Below, in pieces: positions 51,926 to 60,240 of a stretch of DNA of 64,000 nucleotides (the stretch's first letter is position 1; every line of letters starts with the position of its first letter). The position numbers and the translations under genes are program-made. The notes under the pieces are model-generated. The model had not been told where the DNA came from, did not search any database, and saw only the letters and a program-made list of their open reading frames with translations. Location: contig ONLU01000001.1 in the NCBI GenBank assembly GCA_900318795.1, forward strand, positions 124,001-188,000, read 5' to 3'. The DNA is from an uncultured Prevotellaceae bacterium. GTDB lineage: Bacteria > Bacteroidota > Bacteroidia > Bacteroidales > Bacteroidaceae.

Positions 51926-52216
51926 GTGTTCAGACGTGATGTACAACAAGTGAAGAACCTCATCCTGCAAGTGCTGCGGGAGCAAGGACTGGAGACGCCA
52001 CTACAACAGAAACGGTTGGTAGAGGCTTGGCCCGAGGTGGCTGGTCCTGTGATAGCCCAATACACGCTCAATACCTATATCTACAACCAGACATTGTATG
52101 TACGCCTGTCGAATCCTGCCCTGCGTGCAGACCTGAGCATGCAGCGCAGCGAACTGGTAAAGCGCCTGAACGATTTTGTGGGCGAGCAGGTCATCACCGA
52201 TGTGCGCTTCGGGTAG
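51926..52216 (+). CDS. DUF721 protein
   Basis: A small DUF721 (DciA-related) protein, 96 residues from the GTG at 51926; a TTG at 51887 inside the recF 3' end would give 109. I prefer GTG because an AAAGGA sits 6-11 bp upstream and homologous proteins begin at FRRDVQ. Conserved parts: QVLREQGLETPLQQKRLVEAWPEVAGPVIAQYT and LYVRLSNPALRADLSMQRSELVKRLND. The family includes DciA, the ancestral helicase loader/operator in many bacteria without DnaC, so a link with replication fits its place beside recF. It is convergent with the folate ligase gene 40 bp away; no terminator is obvious between. Confidence 0.85.
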   Translation: MFRRDVQQVKNLILQVLREQGLETPLQQKRLVEAWPEVAGPVIAQYTLNTYIYNQTLYVRLSNPALRADLSMQRSELVKRLNDFVGEQVITDVRFG

Positions 52217-52255
52217 ACCAGCTCAGGTTAGTTCAAACTGTTTCAACCAGATATC

Positions 52256-52777
52256 CTAGAAGATGACGGCATCCATCTTGATGTCATGGGGTGCGCAAGG
52301 GACGTTGTCTGCCATTTGCCAAGGGAAACACATTCCAATCTTGTAAGCGTCAGGGATGAGCGTGAGGAAACGGTCGTAATAACCTTTGCCGCGTCCCAGG
52401 CGATGACCCTCTCTGTCGAATGCCATTCCAGGTATGACGGCTATGTCTATCTGCTTGTAGTCTGTGAAAAGCTGTCCTGTCGGTTCCATGATGTGATAGG
52501 CCCCCGGCTGCAGGTCCTGTGGTCCGGTGTAACGACGCAGTTCCATGTCTGTGTCGCTGACTACGCGGGGCAGCAGAATGGTCTTGCCTTGGCTGAGCAG
52601 TTCGTCCAGTAGCGGTTGGGTCTGCACCTCGTCAGGGAGCGCACTATATAATAATAAGGTACGTGCATGCGTGTAGTGCGGGTCGCGTCTGAGACGGGCT
52701 GTAACGACAACTGATTCGTCAACGGAGTGAAGTTGCTTCCGCTGGCGAATCAGCTGTCTGAGTTCCTGCTTGGTCAT
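52256..52777 (-). CDS. 5-formyltetrahydrofolate cyclo-ligase
   Basis: A 173-residue enzyme that converts 5-formyl-THF to 5,10-methenyl-THF with ATP. Typical blocks: KQELRQLIRQRKQLHS at the start, LLYSALPDEVQTQPLLDELLSQGKTILLPRV, IDIAVIPGMAFDREGHRLGRGKGYYDRFL (the strongest family signature, with the GxGxGYYD loop), and IGMCFPWQ near the end. Length is usual. The ATG overlaps the last base of the protease gene, so it is coupled to that gene and probably to dCMP deaminase further upstream. Symbols ygfA or mthfs are used in other organisms. Confidence 0.94.
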   Translation of the reverse strand: MTKQELRQLIRQRKQLHSVDESVVVTARLRRDPHYTHARTLLLYSALPDEVQTQPLLDELLSQGKTILLPRVVSDTDMELRRYTGPQDLQPGAYHIMEPTGQLFTDYKQIDIAVIPGMAFDREGHRLGRGKGYYDRFLTLIPDAYKIGMCFPWQMADNVPCAPHDIKMDAVIF

Positions 52778-54429
52778 TAGGCCACTTTCTTTTGTTGGTC
52801 CTCTTGTTGCGGAGCTGTGGGGAATGCATTGTTCTCACGGAACACCTTCAGCGTTTCCATGATGGCAGGATCGTCCTCGTTCAGGTAGTGCATCCAAGCG
52901 TCCTCACTCATCATGTTATAAATGATACGGCTGTTGATATAGCGCTCCAGTATCTTGTGCGACTTCTGAATCATCAGGTTGCGGCGCTTCAGCCCATGCT
53001 TGTCGGCATAGTCGGCAAAAGCCTCGACGGTATTGATCTTCTTCAGATAGCGCTCCATATCTTCCAGCGTATTATAGTCCTTCAGTTTCTGTCGGTTGTT
53101 GTCTGTGTACTCGAAGGCATACTGGATGATGAGTCCGCTCATGGAAGCCTGCTTGTAATAAGAGGTGACGTTGGTGGTGTCCTCTGCTATGAAAATGTCG
53201 GGAGTGATGCCACCCCCACCATAGACGGGACGTCCCAGGCTGGTCTTGTAGGCAGGCCCCTCGTGCTTGATGCTGTCCTGCGAGAAGAACTCGCCGTGCT
53301 CATAGCGTGTGAGCAGGTCTTCCTCATAGTCCTTGTTGTCTCCTGCCGTATAGGGCTTCTGGATGCAACGTCCTGAGGGTGAGTAGTAGCGGGCAATGGT
53401 CAGTCGGATCATCGAGTGGTCGTTGAACTCGATGGGCTGCTGTACCAGTCCCTTGCCGAACGAACGGCGTCCGATGATGGTACCACGGTCATTGTCCTGA
53501 ATGGCACCAGCCAGAATCTCGGAGGCCGATGCAGAGCCTTCGTCAATCAGGACGACCAGCGGTATCTGCTGGTACGAGCCGCGTCCGTCGCTGCGATATT
53601 CCTGACGAGGCGACTTGCGCCCTTGTGTATAGACGATGAGCCGGTTCTTGGGCAGGAACTCGTTGGCAATCTGGACTGCCGACTGCAGGTAGCCGCCTGT
53701 ATTGCCGCGCAGGTCGATGGTCAGGTTCCGGAAGTTATTCTGTGCCAGACGTGACAGCGCTATCAGCAACTCGGGGTAGGTGTTCTCACCGAAATTCTTG
53801 ATGCGGATGTATCCTGTCTCACGGTCGAGCATGTAGGTGGCAGTAACGCTTCTGGTGGGGATGTCGCCACGGGTGACCACAAACTCACGGATCTTCTTCT
53901 CTCCGAAACGCATCACACCCAGCTTGACTTTCGTGTCCTTAGGACCTTTCAGCCTGTGCATGGCTTCCTCGTTGGTCAGCTTCTTGCCTGTGAAGTTGTC
54001 GCCGTCCACCTTGACTATCTTGTCACCGGCAATCAGTCCTGCCCGTTCTGCAGGTCCGTTGCTGATGACCTGTTGCACATGGAGCGTGTCCTGACGGATG
54101 GTGAACTCGATGCCCACACCCGAGAAAGAGCCACGCAAGTCGTCGGTAGCCGTCTGTACGTCCTTGGCAGAGATGTAGACGCTATGCGGGTCCAGCTCAG
54201 ACAGAATCTGTGGCATAGCCTTCTCCACAAGGTCGTTGACATCTACAGTGTCTACATACTGGTCATCTACAATGTGCAGCAGGTTGTTGAGTTTGTTGCT
54301 GCCAGAGTTGATGATGCTCAGCCTGTTGCCAGAGAAGTGGTTGGCATAGAACGTGCCTATGAGAATGCCCACCACTACGCAGATGGCCATTACAAGAGGC
54401 ATGAAACGATTATTTTTCTTATTCTTCAT
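52777..54429 (-). CDS. S41-family C-terminal processing protease (CtpA-like)
   Basis: A 550-residue periplasmic serine protease. An N-terminal membrane anchor (residues about 10-28), a PDZ domain (about 85-175, GSFSGVGIEFTIRQDTLHVQQVISNGPAERAGLIAGDKIVKVDG), and the S41 domain with strand DLRGNTGGYLQSAVQIANEFL, catalytic Ser in DEGSASASEILAGA (about 297-310) and Lys about 25 residues later in GRRSFGKGLVQ. The C-terminal 130 residues form a helical extension. Such proteases trim cell-wall enzymes or lipoproteins. The gene lies 3 bp after the dCMP deaminase stop and overlaps the following ligase gene by one base. Confidence 0.94.
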   Translation of the reverse strand: MKNKKNNRFMPLVMAICVVVGILIGTFYANHFSGNRLSIINSGSNKLNNLLHIVDDQYVDTVDVNDLVEKAMPQILSELDPHSVYISAKDVQTATDDLRGSFSGVGIEFTIRQDTLHVQQVISNGPAERAGLIAGDKIVKVDGDNFTGKKLTNEEAMHRLKGPKDTKVKLGVMRFGEKKIREFVVTRGDIPTRSVTATYMLDRETGYIRIKNFGENTYPELLIALSRLAQNNFRNLTIDLRGNTGGYLQSAVQIANEFLPKNRLIVYTQGRKSPRQEYRSDGRGSYQQIPLVVLIDEGSASASEILAGAIQDNDRGTIIGRRSFGKGLVQQPIEFNDHSMIRLTIARYYSPSGRCIQKPYTAGDNKDYEEDLLTRYEHGEFFSQDSIKHEGPAYKTSLGRPVYGGGGITPDIFIAEDTTNVTSYYKQASMSGLIIQYAFEYTDNNRQKLKDYNTLEDMERYLKKINTVEAFADYADKHGLKRRNLMIQKSHKILERYINSRIIYNMMSEDAWMHYLNEDDPAIMETLKVFRENNAFPTAPQQEDQQKKVA

Positions 54430-54432
54430 ATC

Positions 54433-54855
54433 TTAATCTCCCAAATATTCTATCTCAATACCAGCGCGTTCCAGCAGTTCTATGCCTTCTGTAAGACGGT
54501 ATTTCTCGCCGTAGACCACGCGTTTGATGCCCGCCTGGATGATGAGTTTTGCACACTCGATGCAGGGCGAGGCGGTGATATAGATGGTAGCCCCGTCGCT
54601 ATTGTTGGACGAGCGTGCCAGTTTGGTGATGGCGTTAGCCTCAGCGTGCAGCACATAAGGCTTGGTGATGCCATTGTCATCCTCGCACACATTCTCGAAT
54701 CCGCTGGGCGTCCCATTGTATCCGTCGCTGATGATCATACCCTCTTTGACGACTAGTGCGCCTACCTGCCTACGCTGGCAGTAGGAGTTCTGTGCCCAGA
54801 TGCGAGCCATCTGCAGATACCTCTGGTCAAATTTCTTTTGCTTATCGTTGTTCAT
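54433..54855 (-). CDS. Deoxycytidylate (dCMP) deaminase family protein
   Basis: A 140-residue zinc deaminase turning dCMP into dUMP, the precursor for thymidylate. Zinc-binding residues are His in HAEANAI with proton-shuttle Glu (about residues 71-77) and the two Cys in SPCIECAK (about 98-105). YNGTPSGFENVCE is typical of the dCMP deaminase/ComE branch. The 7-bp repeat tract 54881-54957 lies between this start and the upstream M3 peptidase stop, so expression may depend on readthrough from that gene, because I see no separate -7 element. Downstream it is joined to the CtpA gene by a 3-bp gap. Confidence 0.92.
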   Translation of the reverse strand: MNNDKQKKFDQRYLQMARIWAQNSYCQRRQVGALVVKEGMIISDGYNGTPSGFENVCEDDNGITKPYVLHAEANAITKLARSSNNSDGATIYITASPCIECAKLIIQAGIKRVVYGEKYRLTEGIELLERAGIEIEYLGD

Positions 54856-54880
54856 ACTTCTTTCTTACTTCTTACATCTT

Positions 54881-54957
54881 CCATCATCCATCTTCCATCA
54901 TCCATCATCCATCATCCATCATCCATCATCCATCTTCCATCATCCATCATCCATCTT
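54881..54957. repeat. Eleven 7-bp tandem units (CCATCAT type)
   Basis: Eleven heptads, eight CCATCAT and three CCATCTT, run without interruption from 54881 to 54957. The last two bases belong to the stop codon of the M3 peptidase gene. The tract fills most of the space before the dCMP deaminase start on the minus strand. Confidence 0.93.
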
Positions 54958-57091
54958 ACTTCTTCCCTCTCTTGATTCCGTTTCTCTTGAGCAGTGCATC
55001 GATGGTGGGCTCGCTTCCGCGGAAACGCTTGTAGAGCGTCATCGGATGCTCTGTGCCACCCTTTGACAGGATGTTGTCGCGGAACGACTGAGCGGTCTTG
55101 GGGTCGAAGATGCCGTGGCGCTTGAATACGCTGAACGCATCGGCGTCCAGGACCTCAGCCCACTTGTAGCTGTAGTATCCTGCCGCATATCCTCCCGCCA
55201 TGATGTGCGAGAACTGTACGGTCATGCAGGTGTCGGGCAACTGCTCGCCCAGGATAGCCTTCTTCCAAGCCTGCTTCTCGTAGGGGATGATGTCCTCGTC
55301 AAAAGCTTCGCGCTGGGTGTAGTAAGCCATGTCGAGCAGTCCGAACGACACTTGTCGCAGGCAGGCTGTGGCAACCATGAAGTTGCGGCTTTTGGTGATG
55401 CGCCTGATCAGCTCGTCAGGCAGAGGCTCTCCCGTCTGATAGTGGAAGGCGAAGGTGCGCAGGAAGTCTTTCTCAATGGCAAAGTTCTCCATGAACTGTG
55501 AGGGCAGTTCTACGAAGTCCCACCAGACATTGGTTCCAGAGAGACTCTCAAAGCGCGTATTGGCAAACATGCCGTGCAGCGAGTGTCCGAACTCGTGCAG
55601 GAATGTCTCCACCTCGCTCAGCGTCAGTAGTGCAGGCTTGTCTTCCGTCGGTTTGGTGAGGTTCATCACCACGCTGACGTGCGGGCGGACGTTCTCGCCC
55701 TTGCGGTCGATGAACTGTCCCTGATATTCTGTCATCCATGCACCGCCCTGCTTGCCCTTGCGGGGGTGGAAGTCGGCATAGAAGACAGCTAGGAAACTGC
55801 CGTCCTTGTCGAACACCTCGTAGGCCTTGACGTCCGGGTGGTAGACGGGGATGTCCTTGTTCTCCTTGAAAGTGATGCCGTACAGTCTGTTAGCCAGTCC
55901 GAAGACACCTTTGATGACATTGGACAACTCAAAGTAGGGGCGCAGCATCTCTGCGTCCAGATTGTACTTCTTCATCTGCAGCTTGTGGCTGTAGAAGCTG
56001 CTGTCCCAGGGATACATCTTACTTTGACCTTTATCCTTTGAACCTTGAACCTTGAACTTTGAACCTTGAACCTTATCCCTTGCCTGCTCGCGTTCGAAGA
56101 GTTTCTTCAGTTCTTCGCGCTCCTTCAGGGCGGTAGGCTTATAGGCATCGATGAGATTGTCCAACAGCCTGTATACATTGCGGGCGTTAGACGCCATGCG
56201 ACGCTTCAGCACGTAGTCGGCATAGGTCTTGTATCCCAGCAGCTGGGCTATCTCGCGGCGCAGGTTGATGAGCCGCTTGCAGATGTCCAGGTTGTTCTCG
56301 CTGTTATTGTGGGTACAGACGGTATTGCGTGCCATATACATCTGGCGGCGCAGCTCCCGCTGGGTGGAGTAGGTCATGAAGGGTGAGTAACTGGGCATGT
56401 CGAGTGTGAACAGCCATCCTTGCTGTCCGTTGGCTGTAGGCTCCTGCCCTTTGGCTTCTTTCCATGCCAGGGCTGCAGCCTCGCGGGCCGTCTCAGGCAG
56501 TCCGTCCAGCTGTGCCTCGTCGGTGATGTCCAGCGTGAAAGCCTTCTGTTCCTTCAGCAGGTTCTGCGAGAACTGCAGACCGAGCATCGAGGCTTCCTCT
56601 GTCAGCTGGCGCAGGCGCTCTTTGCCTGCTTCGTCGAGCAGGGCTCCCGAGCGCACAAAGCCCTCGTAGCAGTTGTCGAGCAGCCTTTTCTCCTCGGGTG
56701 TCAGCTTGCGATGGTGCAAGTGCACCTGGCGGATGCGCTCGAACAGTCGTGGATTCAGCCTTACGTCGTTGGCGTGCTGTGTCAGTATGGGCTGCATCTT
56801 TTGCGCCAGGGCGTCCATCTCGTCATTGGTCTCTGCCGACAGCAGGTTGAAGAACACCGTGCTGACTCTTGACAGCAGGTCGTAGTAGCCCTCGTCCTCC
56901 TCGGTACAGATGATGGTGTTGTCGAAGGTAGGCTTCTCGGGATTGTTGATGGTTTTCTCTATCTGCTCGTTGTCACGGCGGATGCCCTCCATGAAGGCCT
57001 CCTCGTAGTCTTCCAGGCGGATACGGTCAAAGGGCACCGTGTCGTGTGGGGTGCCGTAGGGTTCAAAAAAAGGATTGATATGCTCGCTCAT
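54956..57091 (-). CDS. M3-family zinc metallopeptidase (Dcp/oligopeptidase A-like)
   Basis: A 711-residue peptidase of family M3. I start at 57091 (MSEHINPFFEPYGTPHDTVPF), the usual N-terminus, 13 codons inside the longest frame, which begins in the promoter. Zinc site HEFGHSLHGMF (HExxH, about residue 500) with the downstream Glu in ENFAIEKDF is intact. The C-terminus AAGYYSYKWAEVLDADAF is conserved in Dcp. M3 enzymes degrade short peptides in cytoplasm or periplasm; no signal peptide is seen. Near residues 335-355 a Lys/Gln/Ser-rich insert (DKVQGSKFKVQGSKDKGQSK) is coded by 7-bp repeats. Promoter TAACTTTG at 57118-57125. Confidence 0.92.
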   Translation of the reverse strand: MSEHINPFFEPYGTPHDTVPFDRIRLEDYEEAFMEGIRRDNEQIEKTINNPEKPTFDNTIICTEEDEGYYDLLSRVSTVFFNLLSAETNDEMDALAQKMQPILTQHANDVRLNPRLFERIRQVHLHHRKLTPEEKRLLDNCYEGFVRSGALLDEAGKERLRQLTEEASMLGLQFSQNLLKEQKAFTLDITDEAQLDGLPETAREAAALAWKEAKGQEPTANGQQGWLFTLDMPSYSPFMTYSTQRELRRQMYMARNTVCTHNNSENNLDICKRLINLRREIAQLLGYKTYADYVLKRRMASNARNVYRLLDNLIDAYKPTALKEREELKKLFEREQARDKVQGSKFKVQGSKDKGQSKMYPWDSSFYSHKLQMKKYNLDAEMLRPYFELSNVIKGVFGLANRLYGITFKENKDIPVYHPDVKAYEVFDKDGSFLAVFYADFHPRKGKQGGAWMTEYQGQFIDRKGENVRPHVSVVMNLTKPTEDKPALLTLSEVETFLHEFGHSLHGMFANTRFESLSGTNVWWDFVELPSQFMENFAIEKDFLRTFAFHYQTGEPLPDELIRRITKSRNFMVATACLRQVSFGLLDMAYYTQREAFDEDIIPYEKQAWKKAILGEQLPDTCMTVQFSHIMAGGYAAGYYSYKWAEVLDADAFSVFKRHGIFDPKTAQSFRDNILSKGGTEHPMTLYKRFRGSEPTIDALLKRNGIKRGKK
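56036..56070. repeat. Five 7-bp units inside the M3 peptidase coding region
   Basis: CTTTGAA, CCTTGAA, CCTTGAA, CTTTGAA, CCTTGAA in tandem, with a degenerate unit on each side. The 42-bp region keeps the reading frame (six heptads equal 14 codons). The unit is the same as that of the intergenic tract at 61650-61691. Confidence 0.85.
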
Positions 57092-57173
57092 ACTAACGTC
57101 ATTCTCTATTTGGCGTGCAAAGTTAGTCAAAAAAAGCGAGACAAGAGCACGATTAAATAGAATTAACTTCTAT

Positions 57174-57725
57174 TTATCGCAGTTTGTAGTCGTGGACATA
57201 CTCTTTGAGCTGTTCAGCGGCCTCGGCACGGTCAGGCAGATAGCGCAGTATGATGGTGACGAGCCGGGTGGAGTCGTCTATCACCTTGGCGTAGTATTCG
57301 AAGTCGCCCTCCTGACCCGTATGAATGCTGTAGTCGTCGCCTGCTTCCAGCAGTTCTGCTCCCATGCCCATGAACTGTTGTCCGGGTGTGCGGAAGATGT
57401 CATCGCCTTTGAGCATTTTCTGTTCCATGAACGACAGCGACAGGTCGTCGTTGAGGAACACCTCCATCTGGTCGTCCTCCATATACTGGTGACGCAGATA
57501 GCTGGGGTACTCGATGTCAAGTCCCAGCGTGGGGCTGTGGTACTTCATCTGTGTCGACTTGGACAGCTCGATGTTCAAGCTGTCGTCTGCCGTGATGACG
57601 TTGTTGAACGACTTCAGCTTCTGTTGGTTGCCGCAGGATGCGGTTGACAGCAGCAAGGTGAAAATGCAAAGGGGTAGGAGAAGCAAACCCTTAATCCTTT
57701 GTCTGAGAGGTAGTTGATAGTCCAT
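57174..57725 (-). CDS. Hypothetical lipoprotein
   Basis: A 183-residue predicted lipoprotein. The N-terminus has basic residues then LLLLPLCIFTLLLSTASC, with a lipobox at Cys31. The rest forms a mixed alpha/beta domain with short motifs MKYHSPTLGLDIEYPSYL and YYAKVIDDSTRLVTIILRYLPDRAEAAEQLKEYVHDYKL, resembling PsbP/DUF1795-type small periplasmic domains in overall pattern, but I cannot assign a family. It lies 34 bp downstream of the Crp-type regulator gene on the same strand and may share its transcript. No catalytic residue pattern is evident. Confidence 0.7.
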   Translation of the reverse strand: MDYQLPLRQRIKGLLLLPLCIFTLLLSTASCGNQQKLKSFNNVITADDSLNIELSKSTQMKYHSPTLGLDIEYPSYLRHQYMEDDQMEVFLNDDLSLSFMEQKMLKGDDIFRTPGQQFMGMGAELLEAGDDYSIHTGQEGDFEYYAKVIDDSTRLVTIILRYLPDRAEAAEQLKEYVHDYKLR

Positions 57726-57759
57726 TTTTTTTCTTAGCTTTTGTTCTTTTTTTTATCCC

Positions 57760-58422
57760 TTACATGAGCAGTCTCTCCAGGGATGGTATTTCTATGCGTC
57801 CGCGATGAAGCGTCAGCAGCCCGTCTGCTTGCATCTCGTTCAGGGCTACGCTGATGTCCAGACGGCTGTCGTTCAGTTCGTCAGCCAGTTGTTTCATGAG
57901 CATGTAGAATGTCTTGGGCCCTGCCGGGTAGAGACACCGTGAGAAGAAAAAGCGCGTGATGCGCTCCCGCAGGCTTTTGGGTGCTTGCCGCCATTGGCTG
58001 CGGTGCAGTCGCTGGCTCTCTGTTGCCAGCAGGTTGAGCATGTTCAGCCGGAATACCAGCTGCGTTTCCAGCAGCAACATGACCTCCTGCTTGTCCAGGG
58101 TGATGAAGTTGCACGTCGACAGTGCCTTGAACGTGGACGTGTAGTGCTGGTTGTAGCCGAACAGGTGTAGGGGCTGTACGATGTACGGGGCGCTGATTTC
58201 CTCGCAGACGCGGCAGGTGTGGCTGTCGTTCCTGCTCTCTATGCCCAGTGTGCCGCTGGTCAGGAAAATCAGGTGTGTGCAGGGAGTCCCCTCGCTGACC
58301 AGTCGCTTGCCTGTATTCAGTTTGTTGAAGCCAAACTTGGTGTGTCCTGCCACCTGCATCAGGTCGGCAGAACTCATGCCTTGGAACAAGGTGAACTGTA
58401 GCAGTCTATCGTAAATCTCCAT
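57760..58422 (-). CDS. Crp/Fnr-type transcription regulator
   Basis: A 220-residue regulator with an N-terminal cyclic-nucleotide-binding-like beta roll (about 10-120; LVSEGTPCTHLIFLTSGTLGI) and a C-terminal winged helix (about 145-215). The HTH reads TFYMLMKQLADELNDSRLDISVALNEMQADGLL and ends with LHRGRIEIPSLERLLM. The phosphate-binding residues of a true cAMP site (GELAL..RSA) are not evident, so the effector is unknown. Cysteines (CRVCEE) in the sensor half might bind metal or sense redox; this is speculation. It lies between apbE (31 bp upstream) and a lipoprotein gene. The A/T-free spacing suggests a common transcript from apbE. Confidence 0.88.
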   Translation of the reverse strand: MEIYDRLLQFTLFQGMSSADLMQVAGHTKFGFNKLNTGKRLVSEGTPCTHLIFLTSGTLGIESRNDSHTCRVCEEISAPYIVQPLHLFGYNQHYTSTFKALSTCNFITLDKQEVMLLLETQLVFRLNMLNLLATESQRLHRSQWRQAPKSLRERITRFFFSRCLYPAGPKTFYMLMKQLADELNDSRLDISVALNEMQADGLLTLHRGRIEIPSLERLLM

Positions 58423-58453
58423 GCTCTCTTGTCTTCCTCCTGCTTCCCTCTCC

Positions 58454-59476
58454 CTACTTCAGGATCTTGTCCTTCAGCGAGGGCGAGAACCATACCCGGT
58501 TGTGTCCTTGGTCGTCATAGATGAGGTAGGCCATCAGTTCCGGATGCTTCTTCAGCACCTCCTTGGCGCCCTCCATGCCCATCACCATGAAGGCGGTGGC
58601 ATAGGCATCAGCCAGAGTGCACTGGTCGCTCAGCACGGTTGCTGACAGGATGTTGTGCTGCACGGGGTGTCCGGTCTTGGGGTCTATGGTGTGGGCATAT
58701 TTCTTGCCGCCCTTATAGTAGAAGTTACGATAGTTGCCGCTGGTAGCCATACACTTGTCTGTGACGTTGAGTACGGTCTGCAGCTCGGTCTTGTCCTCCA
58801 TGGGGTTGTCTGTAGGCTTGGTGACCCCTATTCGCCAGGGCAGCCGTTTCTCGCTGATGCCCTTGGTGGCTATCTCGCCGCCTATTTCCACCATGTAGTT
58901 CTCGACTCCCTTCTCTTGCAGCAGTTGGGCAACGGCGTCCACACCGTATCCCTTGGCAATGGCTGAGCAGTCCAGCATCATGCGCGGGTCTTTCTTCTTG
59001 ATCTTTTTCCCGTCAAAGCTGAGTTTCCGATAGCCAACGAACTGCATGAGCGAGTCTACAGCGCGCTGGTCGGGTGTCGAGTCGTTCTGGAAACCGAACC
59101 CCCAGGCATTGACCAGCGGAGCCACGGTGATGTCGAAGGCTCCCTGTGTGTCGTCGCTAACCTGCAGGGCGGTCTGTAGCACGTTGATGAACATGTCGTT
59201 CAGTTCGGTGGGCTCGTTGCGGTTGACGTGTGAGATGATGCTCTGCTTGTTGAACATCGACAGGGCAGAGTCTACTTCGTGCATGCGGGCCTCAATCTGG
59301 GGCTTCAGGTCCTTGTCGTATTGATATCTGATGGAGTAGGTAGTGCCAAAGATGGTTCCCTTGTTATGCTGGTAGGGTGTGTTTTGCTGCTGGCGGATAA
59401 TCAGGATAGTCCCCACTATCAGCAGGGTAAGGAATGGCAACTGCCATATCAGTTTCTTCTTTCTTGCTTCATTCAT
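58454..59476 (-). CDS. apbE: FAD:protein FMN transferase (ApbE)
   Basis: A 340-residue flavin transferase that attaches FMN to Thr/Ser of proteins such as Na+-NQR and RNF subunits. An N-terminal membrane anchor (LPFLTLLIVGTILII, about 13-28) places it in the periplasm. Family marks: GTTYSIRY near 44, FDITVAPLVNAWGFG, the LDCSAIAKGYGVDAVAQLL segment, EIGGEIATKG, ATSGNYRNFY and the metal-binding HTIDPKTGHPV with LADAYATAFMVMG. Length is normal. The gene begins 21 bp from a seven-unit 7-bp repeat tract that separates it from the DUF6048 gene; no clear -7 element is seen in that gap. Confidence 0.95.
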   Translation of the reverse strand: MNEARKKKLIWQLPFLTLLIVGTILIIRQQQNTPYQHNKGTIFGTTYSIRYQYDKDLKPQIEARMHEVDSALSMFNKQSIISHVNRNEPTELNDMFINVLQTALQVSDDTQGAFDITVAPLVNAWGFGFQNDSTPDQRAVDSLMQFVGYRKLSFDGKKIKKKDPRMMLDCSAIAKGYGVDAVAQLLQEKGVENYMVEIGGEIATKGISEKRLPWRIGVTKPTDNPMEDKTELQTVLNVTDKCMATSGNYRNFYYKGGKKYAHTIDPKTGHPVQHNILSATVLSDQCTLADAYATAFMVMGMEGAKEVLKKHPELMAYLIYDDQGHNRVWFSPSLKDKILK

Positions 59477-59496
59477 AGTCTTAAGTTTTTTCTCTT

Positions 59497-59545
59497 ACAT
59501 CACACATCACACATCATACATCATACATCAGCCATCATACATCAT
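59497..59545. repeat. Seven 7-bp tandem units (ACATCAT type)
   Basis: Units ACATCAC, ACATCAC, ACATCAT, ACATCAT, ACATCAG, CCATCAT, ACATCAT run from 59497 to 59545. The last base is part of the DUF6048 stop codon, and apbE starts 20 bp beyond the other end. Layout equals that of 54881-54957. Confidence 0.92.
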
Positions 59546-60240
59546 TAGATGTCGATGATGACGTTGAAGTTTGCTGTCAGGTTGTCCTGGTCGTTGATGC
59601 CGAATCCGGGGACGTACCATGTGTTGCCCACTTCGCCGTCGTTGTGGAACAGCCTTCGTTTGTAACGGGCGTCCCAGCCCAGGTGGAAGGGTCCGAAGAT
59701 TTTGGCATCGATACCGAAGACCAGTTCCAGCCAATGCATGTTGCACGCCATGCCCTGCACACCGAAACCTGATTGCGACTTCCATACGGGGTCGGGCAGA
59801 TTGTCGCGGATGATGTCTACCTTGTAGCTGGTGAAACCGTAGCGGAAGCCCGCAAAGATGCGGTTAGCCTGGTGCTTGCGCTTCATGACGTTCCAGTCCA
59901 CACCGATGCGGAAGTAGGGTGCTGTGGTTTTGTATGTGATGCGTGTCACCTCGTCGTCCTCGTGGTTAGCCATGCCGATACCCATCTCGAAGATGGGGAA
60001 CCACTGGTCGTGCAGGTTGACGCGCAGCGCACCTCCTATGTCGCCATGGTCGCTCAGCATGCGCATGGCAGGCCCCACCAGGTCGAACGCCAGCGAGAAA
60101 CCGCGGAAGAAGGGTACTGAGTCGTTCTCCATGCGGAACATCTTAGTCTGTGCCAGCGCGGGCAGCGTCAGAACCAGCAACAGCAGGCTAACGGCCAGTC
60201 TTTTTAAAGTAGATATAGAAGTGTTCTTGCTTGTTGTCAT
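59545..60240 (-). CDS. DUF6048-type outer-membrane protein
   Basis: A 231-residue secreted protein with signal peptide (LAVSLLLLVLTLPALAQ) and alternating beta-strand pattern expected of a small outer-membrane barrel: FSLAFDLVGPAMRML, ALRVNLHDQWFPIFEMGIGM, APYFRIGVDWNV, FAGFRYGFTSYKVDI, LELVFGIDAKIFGPFHLGWDARYKR. It matches the DUF6048 family found beside DUF6452 in Bacteroidales. The start lies 53 bp inside the upstream DUF6452 gene, an unusually deep overlap. Function is unknown. The gene ends exactly at the 59497-59545 repeat tract. Confidence 0.82.
   Translation of the reverse strand: MTTSKNTSISTLKRLAVSLLLLVLTLPALAQTKMFRMENDSVPFFRGFSLAFDLVGPAMRMLSDHGDIGGALRVNLHDQWFPIFEMGIGMANHEDDEVTRITYKTTAPYFRIGVDWNVMKRKHQANRIFAGFRYGFTSYKVDIIRDNLPDPVWKSQSGFGVQGMACNMHWLELVFGIDAKIFGPFHLGWDARYKRRLFHNDGEVGNTWYVPGFGINDQDNLTANFNVIIDI

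Noticed and set aside
54881..54957. CRISPR-like array
   Set aside because: Units are 7 bp with no spacers; this is a simple tandem repeat.
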